Below, piece after piece: positions 24,790 to 34,182 of a stretch of DNA of 64,000 bases. The notes beneath the pieces are model-generated. The model worked only from the letters and a program-made list of their open reading frames with translations. It did not search any database and was not told the DNA's origin. Each line of letters opens with the position of its first letter. The stretch's first letter is position 1. This DNA is from CAWJPY01 sp963844865 (lineage in GTDB: Bacteria > Acidobacteriota > Thermoanaerobaculia > Thermoanaerobaculales > Sulfomarinibacteraceae): assembly GCA_963844865.1 (NCBI GenBank), contig CAWJPY010000014.1, positions 62,001 to 126,000 of the forward strand, in the 5' to 3' direction. The position numbers and the translations under genes were made by a program.

Positions 24790-26952
24790 GCGGTCTCCTC
24801 GCGCGCGGCCAGCACCTCGTGGGCCTCGCCCGACGAGCCCTCCGGGCGCGGTCCCAGCATCTTCTCCAGCTCCGGGTGTGCCGATGGTCTCCTTCTCGAA
24901 GAGGTAGTTCGCCAGCTTGTCCAGCCGCTCCGCGCTCCGTCGTCAGCAGCTCGCGGACCGCCTCATGGCGCTCCTCCAGAAGCTGCCGATGTCACGGTCC
25001 ATCCGGGCCGCGGTCGCCTCGCTGTAGTCGCGGCCCTGGGCGAGCTGGTAGCCGAGGAACGGCTGCTCCTCGTCGGCCTGCGAACGCCACGGGCCCGAGG
25101 CTGCCCATGCCCCAGCGGGTGACCATGCGCCGCACCAGGCGCGTGGCCTGCACCAGGTCGTTCTCGGCGCCGGTGGTGATGTCGCCCACGGCGATCTCCT
25201 CGGCGCACCGGCCGCCCAGCATCACGTCCAGCCGCGCCATCAGGTACGTGCGGCTGTAGTTGTAGCGGTCGTCGTCGGGCAGCTGCTCGGTGACGCCGAG
25301 CGCCTGGCCGTGCGGGATGATCGTGACCTTGTGGACCGGGTCGGCCGCCGGCGTGAGCCAGGCGACCAGCGCGTGGCCCGACTCGTGGTACGCGACGGCC
25401 CGTCGCTCGTGCTCGTCGAGCGAGCAGCGGCCGCGCCGCCCGAGCAGGATCTTGTCCCACGCCTCCTCGAAGTCCGCCATCGTCACCTTGCGCGGCTGCT
25501 GCGCGCGGCCACCAGGGCGGCCTCGTTGCAGAGGTTGGCCAGGTCGGCGCCGCTCAGGCCGGTCGCCGTGCGCGCGATCATCGCCAGGTCCACGTCCGGC
25601 GCGAGCTGGAGGTGGCGGGTGTGGATCTGCAGGATGCCCTCCCGGCCTCGCCGGTCGGGCAGCGCGACCGTCACCTGGCGGTCGAAGCGGCCCGGCCGCA
25701 GCAGCGCCGGGTCGAGGACGTCGGGCCGGTTGGTGGCCGCCAGCACGATGACCTCCTGGCGCTCGTCGAAGCCGTCCATCTCGACCAGCAGCTGGTTGAG
25801 GGTCTGCTCCCGCTCGTCGTTGACGTTGCCGACGCCCGGCCCCGCGTCGCCGGCCCACGGCGTCCATCTCGTCGATGAAGACGATGGCCGGCGCCGCAGG
25901 CCTTGGCCTGCTCGAACAGATCGCGGACCCGGCTCGCGCCGACGCCCACGAACATCTCGACGAACTCCGAGGCGCTGATGGGGAAGAACGGCACGTCGGC
26001 CTCGCCGGCCACCGCCCGGGCCAGCAGCGTCTTGCCCGGTGCCGGGAGGGCCGACCAGCAGCACGCCCCGTGGGATCCGCGCACCGATGGCGTGGTACTT
26101 GCCCGGGTTGCGCAGGAAGTCGACCTCCTCCAGCAGCTCGGCCTTCGCCTCGTCCTCGCCGGCGACGTCCTCGAAGGTCACTCGGGTCTCCTCCCCGGTG
26201 TAACGCCGGGCCTTGGTTCGGTTGAAGCCGAACATGCTCCCCGCGCCTCCCTGCATCTGGCTGGCGCGGCGACCCATCCACACGAAGAAGCCCACCAAGA
26301 GGAGCAGGGGAAGTCCCTCGATCATGAGGTCCAGGAACCAGTGGGTCGAGGGCGGTTGGGCGGTAACCTGCACGTGGTGGGCCTCGAGGAGAGGCATGAG
26401 GGAAGCGTCGCCGATGGCTTCCGGGAACACCGTGCTGAAGATGGCGTACTTCTGGGGCTTCTTGGGGTCCGTGGCGGCCGCCTTGCCCGCTCCTGACTTG
26501 GCGGCCTCAGCGGCTCCCGGCGTTGCCACCTTCGTGGGCGACGCCGCCGCGGCTTTCGTGGCGGCGCCGGACTGGGCAGCGGGTGTCGCAGCGGTGGAAC
26601 TCTTGGCGCCGGTTGTGGCCGCCCCCGCCTTCTTGGGCGGCGGCCACGTGACCTTCTCCACGAACGTGCCGCTGATCTTCTCCCCCTGGATCGAGATCGA
26701 CGTCACGTTGTCGTCCCGCACCTGCTGGAGGAAGGTGGTGTACGGGATCTTCGCGCTGGCCTCCTGGGTGGAGCGGCCCCAGAAGATGGAGAGGTTCCAC
26801 AGCAGGAGCGCCGTCAGGATCACCCACCAGATGAGCAGCCGGTGGCGGGGTGCCTTCGGGTCCTGCGGTCCCTGAGGTCCCTGTGGCCCTTTTGGACCCA
26901 GAGGTCCTCCGGGAGGGGGATTTCGCGGGGGTTGCGGGTCTGATCCTGCCAT
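24786..26952 (-). CDS. ftsH: ATP-dependent zinc metalloprotease FtsH (multiple frameshifts)
   Basis: Membrane AAA+ protease. N-terminal Pro/Gly-rich tail, first membrane helix (LLIWWVILTALLLWNLSIF), a periplasmic part carrying an Ala/Thr/Lys-rich insertion (about 105-180), second helix, then the AAA domain (TFEDVAGEDEAKAELLEEVDFL, Walker A GPPGTGK, FIDEMDAVG, Arg-finger region RPGRFDRQV) and the peptidase HESGH with GRCAEEIAVGDITTGA. About eight single-base indels between 24850 and 26046 scatter these motifs over all three frames; the first 900 bp are clean. The true stop TGA at 24788-24786 overlaps the next gene's TTG, which supports the reconstruction. An essential gene, so assembly error is most likely. 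Confidence 0.9.
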
Positions 26953-27083
26953 GGTTCGTCCTCGTCCTTCCGATTCCTACACGATGGGTCGCTCTTTCCC
27001 GGTCCGTGCAGCGCCGAGCGTTCTCTATGTCAAAGAATCTCGATTTGGCGCGAATTCTTTCAGGGCGGCGCTCCCACCGCCTC

Positions 27084-27788
27084 CTACGATGCGACTGCGT
27101 CGCGGATCGCCCTCCCCAGATGTTGAAACAGCATCGTCTCTGACACCCACGAGCGCGACACCAACCAGCCCAGCAGCACTCCGTAGGCGGTGTGGGCGAG
27201 GTACACGACCAGTGGGAACTTGACCGGCGCGTAGCTCTGCCCGAAGCTCCCCGCGCCCATGGCGTAGACCACGGGGCTGATCATGAAGATGGTGCCGATC
27301 ACCCAGGCGTAGAGCAGCCCGCCCCACCAGCGGCGCCTGCCGAAGACGAGGATGTAGATCATGGCGAAGCAGACGCCGTTGAAGAAGTGGTCCGACCAAC
27401 CCACCAGATTCGACACCCAGTTGGGCCCCTCCATGAAGCGGTTCGTCAGCAGGACGCCCATCAGCATGGGCATGGACCCGGGCATGGCGTCGAAGAAGCG
27501 GAAGCCGATCACGCGCACGGCCTCCAGGCCTCCCGCTGCAAACACGCCGACCCACACAGCGGTCACCATGCCCCGGGCCAAGCGCCGCCACACCGAGACC
27601 AGGGCGATGAGGAAGAGCCCGGCCATCACCACGACCGCCGGGGCCAGGGCGTAGATCCCGAGCCACGGCATGTCGGCGTAGCCCCCCTCGGCAATGGGGA
27701 AGATCAGAGGCGACACGGCCGCGCAGGCGAGCACCAGCAGGGTGGCCAGCAGCTCACCGCGCGAGATGTTGTCCTCCTCGATCCTCAT
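27084..27788 (-). CDS. Polytopic membrane protein of unknown function
   Basis: A 234-residue protein with six to seven hydrophobic segments (for example LLATLLVLACAAVSPLIFPIA, WLGIYALAPAVVVMAGLFLIA, GVCFAMIYILVF, WVIGTIFMISPVVYAM, VVYLAHTAYGVLLGWLV). Charged loops include FEGPNW-like and GRRRWWGG elements; no catalytic motif is recognised. The ATG at 27788 follows TTTTGGAGGGA. It lies between ftsH and ctaA, divergent from ctaA. It could be an accessory of haem/respiratory membranes, but nothing in the sequence shows that. Confidence 0.75.
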   Translation of the reverse strand: MRIEEDNISRGELLATLLVLACAAVSPLIFPIAEGGYADMPWLGIYALAPAVVVMAGLFLIALVSVWRRLARGMVTAVWVGVFAAGGLEAVRVIGFRFFDAMPGSMPMLMGVLLTNRFMEGPNWVSNLVGWSDHFFNGVCFAMIYILVFGRRRWWGGLLYAWVIGTIFMISPVVYAMGAGSFGQSYAPVKFPLVVYLAHTAYGVLLGWLVSRSWVSETMLFQHLGRAIRDAVAS

Positions 27789-28050
27789 CGTCCCTCCAAA
27801 ACGCCATGCTGGCGGTCGCGATGACCACGATCCTCGCCGTTCCCCCGGCTTCGCGCCCAACCGGGGTCCGGACGCGGATCGCGACGTTGTCCACCAGCCC
27901 GGCTCTCGCACGGGGCAACTGGGCCCGCGTCTCGGGGATTCCTCCAGCGCCGTCGGATCCCTCGGGAAGGATGCGGAACACGGCACCGCCGATGGCGGTT
28001 CCTGACATGGGGAAATCCCCGGGGGACGATATGCTGACGGCGGAGAACCG
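27789..28050. other. Divergent intergenic region between a membrane-protein gene and ctaA
   Basis: It holds the GGGGA-AA-TCCCC inverted repeat at 28009-28020 and a TATGCT at 28030-28035 as a weak -10 for ctaA. An 84-residue frame on the minus strand (28008-27754) is possible but lacks a good ribosome site and overlaps the next gene, so I do not call it. Confidence 0.4.
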
Positions 28051-29058
28051 GTGAGCGAGCAGCACTCCACGAGGTCAGGTGACCCGGAACGGCAACGCCG
28101 CCGCTTCGCGTACTTCGCGTGGATGGTCCTCGCCTACGCCGTCGGGGTCGTGCTGTGGGGCGCCTACGTGCGAGCAACAGGCTCGGGCGCCGGTTGCGGC
28201 AACCACTGGCCCCTGTGCAACGGCGTCCTCCTCCCTCGCGCCCCGGAGACCGCGACACTCATCGAGTTCAGCCACCGCCTCAGCAGCGGTCTCATCCTGG
28301 TCCTCGTCGGCGTGCTCGTGGCCTGGGCGATCCGGGTATTCCCCCGACGCCACCGGGTGCGGACCGGCGCCTGGCTGTCCCTGGCCTTCACGCTCAGTGA
28401 AGCCCTGGTCGGGGCTGGTCTCGTGCTCTTCGAGCTCGTGGCCGACAACGCGTCCATGGCGCGAGCGGCCTGGATGGCGGTGCACCTGCTCAACACCTTC
28501 ACGCTCCTGGCCTGTCTCGCGTTGACGGCACTGTGGGCCGGCGGAACGGGGGCGCCGCGCCTGCGCGGGCAGGGCGCCCGCCCGTGGCTGCTCGTGGGGT
28601 CCCTGGCCGGCCTCCTGGTCCTGGGCGCGAGCGGCGCCGTGACGGCCCTCGGGGACACCCTGTTCCCCTCCGGGTCCCTGGCCGAGGCCCTGCGCCAGGA
28701 CTTCTCGGCCACGGGCGAGCTGCTGGTGCGGCTGCGCCTCTTCCACCCTCTGATCGCCGTTACCGTGGGCGCCGTCCTCGTCATCACGGCGCAGGTGCTG
28801 CGCGCCCGCCAACCCCGACGCCTGGCGGTCCGGGGTCTGGCCGATCTCCTGTCCGGCCTGGTCCTGGTCCAGCTCCTGGCCGGGCTGGTGAATGTCAGTC
28901 TCCTGGCCCCGGTCTGGATGCAGCTCCTCCACCTCGCCCTCGCCGATGCGGTATGGATTACGACGGTGCTCCTTGGAGCGGCCGCGTTCGCACCCGGTGC
29001 CGCGGGGGACCCCGGGACGGCATCCGCTCTGCCACCGATGGCTCACCGCACGAGCTGA
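28051..29058 (+). CDS. ctaA: Haem A synthase (CtaA/COX15 family)
   Basis: A 335-residue eight-helix membrane enzyme converting haem O to haem A for cytochrome oxidase. Family signatures: YVRATGSGAGCGNHWPLCNG near the first helix (with the two Cys of the extracytoplasmic loop), IEFSHRLSSGLILVLVG with the haem-ligand His, VHLLNTFTLL, LFHPLIAVTVG and LLHLALADAVW, giving four His positions. It starts at GTG 28051 with CGGAGAA upstream. No ctaB or oxidase genes are nearby. Confidence 0.92.
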   Translation: MSEQHSTRSGDPERQRRRFAYFAWMVLAYAVGVVLWGAYVRATGSGAGCGNHWPLCNGVLLPRAPETATLIEFSHRLSSGLILVLVGVLVAWAIRVFPRRHRVRTGAWLSLAFTLSEALVGAGLVLFELVADNASMARAAWMAVHLLNTFTLLACLALTALWAGGTGAPRLRGQGARPWLLVGSLAGLLVLGASGAVTALGDTLFPSGSLAEALRQDFSATGELLVRLRLFHPLIAVTVGAVLVITAQVLRARQPRRLAVRGLADLLSGLVLVQLLAGLVNVSLLAPVWMQLLHLALADAVWITTVLLGAAAFAPGAAGDPGTASALPPMAHRTS

Positions 29059-29062
29059 TTGA

Positions 29063-29076
29063 CAGCCCGGGGGCTG
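29063..29076 (+). terminator. Terminator-like hairpin after ctaA
   Basis: CAGCCC and GGGCTG arms around a GG loop, 4 nt after the ctaA stop. No T-run follows. Possibly the end of the ctaA transcript. Confidence 0.35.
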
Positions 29077-29167
29077 GTCGATAGGATCGCATCGCACACC
29101 CAACCGGGGACCATTGGATAGCGGCGGGCGCGGTCCTGTCGTCGAACCCGATGAGGAAGGTCAGGAT

Positions 29168-30076
29168 ATGAATCGTGGACGTGTGCTCGCCGTGCTCGCT
29201 GTCGCCGTGCTGCTGCCCGTGGCCGCAACCGCTCAGCCCGTCTTGTCCCCCTATCTGTGCCACGCCTATCTGGACACAGACAACAACGCCGCCACCGGCG
29301 GCACCGTTCAGGTGATTCAGGCCGGTGATGCGACGCCGCAGGACCGTGACGGCATCGACGTCATCGTCTCCGCACTCGCCCAGATGCCGCCCGCGGACCA
29401 GTGGGGGCCCGCGATCCCGGGCATGGTGGTGGTCAACGTGATGGTCGAGCGCTGGAACCCTGCCACTCCGGCCTTCGAGCAGGTGGGCTCCTACGACATC
29501 TCCTACCCCATCGGGTGGGGCACCGGGCTGGACGGCCACAACGTGATCGAGTTCACGGCGCCTCTCGCCGCCATCGGACCACTGGCGCCGACGATCAGGA
29601 TGCTGTACCACATATCCCTGGCCGCCCTCAATGACTACACGTCGACGTTCACGTACGCTCAACAGACCGGCAGCGCCATTCCCACCGTCGGCACGCTCGG
29701 GGTCGTCATCCTGGGTCTCCTGCTGGGAGCAGCGGGTCTGCTCGTGCTCCGCCGTTCGCGGGTCGTCGGAGTCGCGGCGCTGGTTGTCGGCGGCATTGCT
29801 GCCCTGTCGGGCCTGGCCTGGGCCTTGACCATCACGCCCGACGGGCAGGTGGGTGACTGGGCGGGAACCCCGCCCGCCGTCACCGATCCCATCGGCGACT
29901 CCTCGGCGGGCGACGCCAACGAGGATATCGTGTACGGCTTCGTCACCAGCGACGCGACCACCATGGGCTTCAGGGTCGACATCCTCAACGTGGACGTCTC
30001 AGACCCCTACGCCTCGCCGACGGCGACCCCGACCACGACGCCCCCGAGCGCGACGCCCACGGTGCCCCCGATCTAG
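29168..30076 (+). CDS. Surface protein with an internal IPTL-CTERM-like anchor and Thr/Pro-rich end
   Basis: A 302-residue exported protein: signal peptide (VLAVLAVAVLLPVAATAQ), a beta-rich domain (residues 24-168), then IPTVGTLGVVILGLLLGAAG (171-190) with LLVLRRSR, which closely imitates an IPTL-CTERM sorting signal (IPTL motif, hydrophobic helix, Arg cluster). Instead of ending there, the chain continues with a second hydrophobic helix and an extracytoplasmic acidic domain (DGQVGDWAGTPP, DPIGDSSAGDANEDI) and a tail of ATPT repeats. IPTL-CTERM proteins are processed by exosortase-like systems; none is seen here. The ATG has AAGGTCAGGAT upstream. A beta-helix protein gene follows 200 bp on. 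Confidence 0.7.
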   Translation: MNRGRVLAVLAVAVLLPVAATAQPVLSPYLCHAYLDTDNNAATGGTVQVIQAGDATPQDRDGIDVIVSALAQMPPADQWGPAIPGMVVVNVMVERWNPATPAFEQVGSYDISYPIGWGTGLDGHNVIEFTAPLAAIGPLAPTIRMLYHISLAALNDYTSTFTYAQQTGSAIPTVGTLGVVILGLLLGAAGLLVLRRSRVVGVAALVVGGIAALSGLAWALTITPDGQVGDWAGTPPAVTDPIGDSSAGDANEDIVYGFVTSDATTMGFRVDILNVDVSDPYASPTATPTTTPPSATPTVPPI

Positions 30077-30278
30077 CCGCCGGCGCCGGCTCGAGGCGGG
30101 TTCTCGCTGCACTCCTCTGCGCACCCGGGATCCTCCCGCGTTGCGGTGCCGACGGCTTGCAGGCGTGGTGACGGAGGTCATCTCCACCCCCGTCGAAGGG
30201 GCCGTCGCCGTGCTCCACACTCCTGCCGACCGCCGAGGGGCTCCGGGAGGAGGCAATAATCGAGGGTGGGAGGTGCCC

Positions 30279-32345
30279 GTGCGCCGTGTAGCTCTCGCCG
30301 TTGTGGTTCTGCTGGCCGCCACCTTCGCGGGCGCTCGCCCGGCGTTGGCAGAGACCACGCCGTGCCCTCCGTTGCCGCAGCCCGATGGCCGCGTCGTCGA
30401 TGTCGCCACCGTCCCCGATCTGGTGACGGCTGTCGACACGGCAGAGCCCGAGGACACCATCCGCATCGCGGACGGCACCTACGACCTGGACGGCGCCTGG
30501 CTCTGGGTGGACACACCGGGCGTGACCCTGCGGTCGGCCGGCGGCGATCGTGATGCCGTGGTGCTCGACGGCGGCTACGTCACCACCGAGATCGTCGTGA
30601 TCGCCGCCTCGGACGTGACCGTCGCCGACCTCACACTGCGGCGGGCCAGGTACCACCCCATCCACGTGGTCGCCGGGGTGTCCTCGGACACCCTCCGCAC
30701 CTCCGTCTACAACGTCCGCATCGTCGATCCCGGACAGCAGGCCGTCAAGATCAATCCCGCCTCCCCCGCGGGGCCCACCTTCGTCGACGACGGCACCATC
30801 GCCTGCTCCTCCATCGAGCTCACCGACGCCGGCCGCTCCCAGGTGTGGGCCATCAACGGGAGCTGCTACACCGGCGGGGTGGACGCCCACGCCGCCCGTG
30901 GCTGGACCATCCGGGACAACGTCATCCAGGGCTTCTGGTGCCCCGGCGGGCTCTCCGAGCACGGCATCCACCTGTGGCGCGGCTGCCGCGACACCGTGGT
31001 CGAGCGCAACCTCCTGCGGGATGACGCCCGGGGGATCGGCTTCGGGCTCGCCGCCAGCGGCGATGCCCGCACGTACGCCGACGACCCGTGCCCGGGCGCG
31101 GGCTACGTGGGCCACTACGACGGCGTCATCCGCAACAACTTCGTGCTCGCCTCGGCGAGCGGCCTTTTCACCTCGGCACCGGGATTCGACTGCGGCATCT
31201 GCCTCGCCAGCGCGTGCGGCGCCGAGGTCCTGCACAACACCGTGGCCTCCACCCAACCCCCGATGGCGTCGTCCGTCGAGTGGCGCTTCGAGACCACCGC
31301 AGCGACCATCACCAACAACCTGGCCACTCACAACTTCTGGCAGCGAGACGGGGCCACGGCCATCCTTTCCGGCAACCTGACCGCCCAGCCCCTGTCACTG
31401 TTCGCGAACGGCGCCGGCGGCGACCTGCACCTCGCCCCTTCCGCCACGTCCGCCATCGACACGGTCGCGGCGCCCCCGGGGGTCACGGACGACGTGGACG
31501 GCGACCCCCGACCCCTCGGTGCCGCCGCCGACGTGGGCGCGGACGAACGGCCTCCGGGCGAACCGATCTTCAGCGGCGGCTTCGAGTCCGGCGGCACCGA
31601 TGCCTGGTCCGGATCCCGGGGAGGCGTCACGGTCGCTGCGGATGCCGCCTACATCGGCAGCTACGGGCTCCGGGTCGCGGTCGGGAGCTGCAGCTCCGAG
31701 CTCCATGTCGCCCTCGATCCGGAGATGATCAGCGACCACCGGTCCGTCAACGCCTGCGACCGGATCACCCTCGGCGACGGCGTCGTGCTCGCCGACGGGG
31801 GTGACCTCACCTGCACCGCCGGGCACTCCATCGTGCTCGGCGAGGGGCTCTCCGTGCTGTCCGGCGGCACGCTCACAGCCGTGCTGGACCCCACGCTCGA
31901 TCCCCTGAGCTACGTGACCGACGACTCACCTGCCGGCGAGGCCAGCTATGGCGTCGAGCTCTTCGCGGACTTCGACGGGCTCGTTCTGGGCATCGGTGAC
32001 GAGCTCGAGCACCTGGCCGGTCTCACCGTGGACGGCACCGCCGCGTTCCGCGTCCTCGTCCGGAGCGGGCCCGTGCTCGTCCTGGAGGTTCGTGACGACA
32101 CGGGGAACCTCCACCGGACGACCCCGGTCCCGGCGGCCTCTGGATGGAACCGGATCGCGGTCTCCTGGCAGAGCGCACCCGACGCCACCACATCGTTCGC
32201 CCTGGGCGGGGCGGCTCCCCTCGTGGTCACCGGCATCGACACCAGCGCGCAGCGCCTCGACAGCGTCCGCTGGGGAGTCGTCGGCGGCAGCCTGTCGGCG
32301 AGCGCCGGCACCATCTCCCTGGACGCCTTCACCTCCTGGCGCTAG
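30279..32345 (+). CDS. Secreted right-handed beta-helix protein with C-terminal anchor-type domain
   Basis: A 688-residue exported protein starting at GTG (GGGAGG upstream; a second GTG at 30273 is possible). After the signal peptide (VALAVVVLLAATFAGARPALA) it has the pectate-lyase-like layout: DLVTAVDTAEPEDTIRIADGTY, then repeated short strands with NVIQGF, VVERNLLRDDARGIG, GVIRNNFVLASASGLF and EVLHNTVAS, i.e. parallel beta-helix repeats, to about residue 420. The last part has GFESGGTDAWSG, then CDRITLGDGVVLADGG and CTAGHSIVLGEG-type repeats, and a lectin-like beta sandwich. Role could be polysaccharide binding or lysis; no catalytic residues are evident. Confidence 0.75.
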   Translation: MRRVALAVVVLLAATFAGARPALAETTPCPPLPQPDGRVVDVATVPDLVTAVDTAEPEDTIRIADGTYDLDGAWLWVDTPGVTLRSAGGDRDAVVLDGGYVTTEIVVIAASDVTVADLTLRRARYHPIHVVAGVSSDTLRTSVYNVRIVDPGQQAVKINPASPAGPTFVDDGTIACSSIELTDAGRSQVWAINGSCYTGGVDAHAARGWTIRDNVIQGFWCPGGLSEHGIHLWRGCRDTVVERNLLRDDARGIGFGLAASGDARTYADDPCPGAGYVGHYDGVIRNNFVLASASGLFTSAPGFDCGICLASACGAEVLHNTVASTQPPMASSVEWRFETTAATITNNLATHNFWQRDGATAILSGNLTAQPLSLFANGAGGDLHLAPSATSAIDTVAAPPGVTDDVDGDPRPLGAAADVGADERPPGEPIFSGGFESGGTDAWSGSRGGVTVAADAAYIGSYGLRVAVGSCSSELHVALDPEMISDHRSVNACDRITLGDGVVLADGGDLTCTAGHSIVLGEGLSVLSGGTLTAVLDPTLDPLSYVTDDSPAGEASYGVELFADFDGLVLGIGDELEHLAGLTVDGTAAFRVLVRSGPVLVLEVRDDTGNLHRTTPVPAASGWNRIAVSWQSAPDATTSFALGGAAPLVVTGIDTSAQRLDSVRWGVVGGSLSASAGTISLDAFTSWR

Positions 32346-32356
32346 GGCGGTGGTCG

Positions 32357-32400
32357 CAGCCCCCACGGGGGAATGGCCTCCCCGTGCGGGGTGTTGGCTG
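32357..32400 (+). other. GC-rich potential stem-loop between beta-helix gene and ABC exporter
   Basis: CAGCC (32357) and GGCTG (to 32400) can close a 44-nt structure containing the inner CCCC-rich and GGGG-rich blocks. It sits just before the weak ribosome site of the ABC ATPase gene, so it might terminate the upstream transcript or affect translation. Confidence 0.3.
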
Positions 32401-32414
32401 GTGGACGGTCGAAG

Positions 32415-33355
32415 ATGAGGACATCGCCATCCGAGCAGCGCGTCGTCGTAGAGGCCGTGGACCTGGTGAAGAGCTTCGGCGGCCTGCGGGCCGTGGACGG
32501 CGTCTCTTTCCGCGTCGAGCCCGGCGAGTGCTTCGGCATGCTGGGGCCCAACGGGGCCGGCAAGACCAGCACCATCCGCATGATCTACGGCTACTCGCCC
32601 GCATCAGCGGCGGACGTCTGCGGGTGTTCGGCCTCGACGTCGACCGGCCAGCGGCGCGCGGTCAAGGCGCACGCATCGGCGTCTGCCAGCAGGAGAACAA
32701 CCTCGATCCCGACCTGACCGTGGCCGCAGAACCTGCGGTCTTCGCCCGCTACTTCGACATCCCCCGGCCGCGGCCCGGCACCGCGCCGAGGAGCTGCTGC
32801 GCTTCATCGCCCTGGAGCACCGGCGCGACTCCGGTGCAGCGAGCTCTCCGGCGGCATGATGCGGCGCCTGGTGCTGGCCCGCGCCCTGCATCAACCGGCC
32901 GCGAACTGCTCATTCTCGACGAGCCGACCACCGGCCTCGACCCCCAGTCCCGCCACCAGGTCTGGGAGCGGCTGGAGCGAGCTCCGGGAGCGAGGGCATC
33001 ACCGTCCTGCTCACCACCCACTACATGGAGGAGGCGGCGCAGCTGTGCGACCGCCTGGTCATCATGGACCACGGCCGCATCCTGGTGGAAGGGGCGCCGA
33101 CGGAGCTGATCCGCGAGCACGTCGGCCGCCAGGTGATCGAGGTCGCCGCCCCCCGCGACGAGCTGCGCGCCTACGTCCGTGACAAGGGGCTCCCCTTCGA
33201 GGACCTCGGGCACCGGCTCCTCGTCTACGGCGACGACAGCGACGCCGTGTTCCACCGCGATCAGCGAGGACTACTGCGACGGCGGCTGCGTCCTGCGCCT
33301 GGCCACCCTGGAGGACGTCTTCCTGAAGCTCACCGGGAGGGAGCTGCGCGAATGA
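32415..33355 (+). CDS. ABC-2 type exporter ATP-binding protein, NodI/DrrA-like (multiple frameshifts)
   Basis: About 313 residues after repair. The N-terminus AVDLVKSFGGLRAVDGVSF and Walker A GPNGAGKT are in frame from ATG 32415. Then frame changes from about 32610 on scatter FGLDVDRPA, IGVCQQENNLDPDLTV, LSGGMMRRLVLARAL, LLILDEPTTGLDPQSRHQVW and MEEAAQLCDRLVIMDHGRILVEGAPTELI across three frames, finishing with LATLEDVFLKLTGREL. At least six indels are needed. The stop overlaps the permease ATG by ATGA. The GICQQENNLDPDLTV-type wording and the partner permease are like NodI and similar exporters; the exported compound is unknown. Confidence 0.85.
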
Positions 33356-34150
33356 TCCGACGGCTGGTGGGCGACATCTCGTACCGGTTCATCCGGGTCT
33401 GGCAGCGCAACCTCACGGTGTATCAGCAAGACCTGGAAGATCAGGCTGGTGCCGTCCCTCCTCGAGCCGGTGCTCTACCTGGTCGCCTTCGGGGTCGGCC
33501 TCGGGGCACTCGTGGGCACGCTCCACATCGACGGCCGCACGGTCAGCTACATCCGCTTCATCGCCCCGGCGCTGGTGGCCATACCATCATGCAGAACGCC
33601 TTCTTCGAGAACACCTACGCCTCCTTCGTCCGCATGTACTACCAGAAGACCTTCGACGCCATGCTGGCCACGCCCCTCTCCCTGGCCGACGTGATCACCG
33701 GCGAGATCGTCTGGGGGGCCACCAAGGTCGGCTCATCGCGGCCACGCCTCATGCTCGTCGTGATCACTCCCTTCGGCCTCTTGAGCTATCCCTCCTGCCT
33801 GCTCGTCCTCCCCCTCGCCCTTCTCGGCGGGCTCGCCTTCGGCGTCCGCCGGCATGTGGTTCACCGGCTGTCCTCCCCACCATCGAGATGTTCAACCTGC
33901 CCGTCTTTCTCTTCATCACCCCCATGTTCCTGTTCAGCGGGACCTTCTTCCCGCTGCAGAACCTACCCCAGTGGGCCCAGTACGCGGCCCTTGCCCTGCC
34001 CCTCACCCACCTGGTCGCAGCTCACCCGCGCCCTCACCTTCGGCCGCCTGCGAGCCCCATCTCCTCTGGAACCTCGCCTACCTGGTCGGGTTCACGGTCA
34101 TGGTGTTTCCCCTCGCCATGGGGCGGATGCGGGTCCGCCTCATCGCCTAG
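33352..34150 (+). CDS. ABC-2 type permease, NodJ-like (multiple frameshifts)
   Basis: About 266 residues after repair, six membrane helices. Recognisable segments in order, across frames: YRFIRVWQRNLTVY, PSLLEPVLYLVAFGVGLGALVG, MQNAFFENTYASFVRMYYQKTFDAMLATPLSLADVITGEIVWG, LMLVVITPFGLLSYPSCLLVLPLALLGGLAFG, FNLPVFLFITPMFLFSGTFFPLQNLPQWAQYAA and LLWNLAYLVGFTVMVFPLAMGRMRVRLIA, strongly NodJ-like. At least five indels lie between 33425 and 34060. The ATG overlaps the ATPase stop; the pair forms a half-size homodimeric exporter. Confidence 0.85.
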
Positions 34151-34182
34151 GCCGCGGGATCGCGCTACCATCGGAGAGGAAC

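Noticed and set aside
27754..28008. Possible 84-codon gene on the minus strand before the membrane-protein gene
   Set aside because: No ribosome site, no family resemblance, and it overlaps the start of the next gene.
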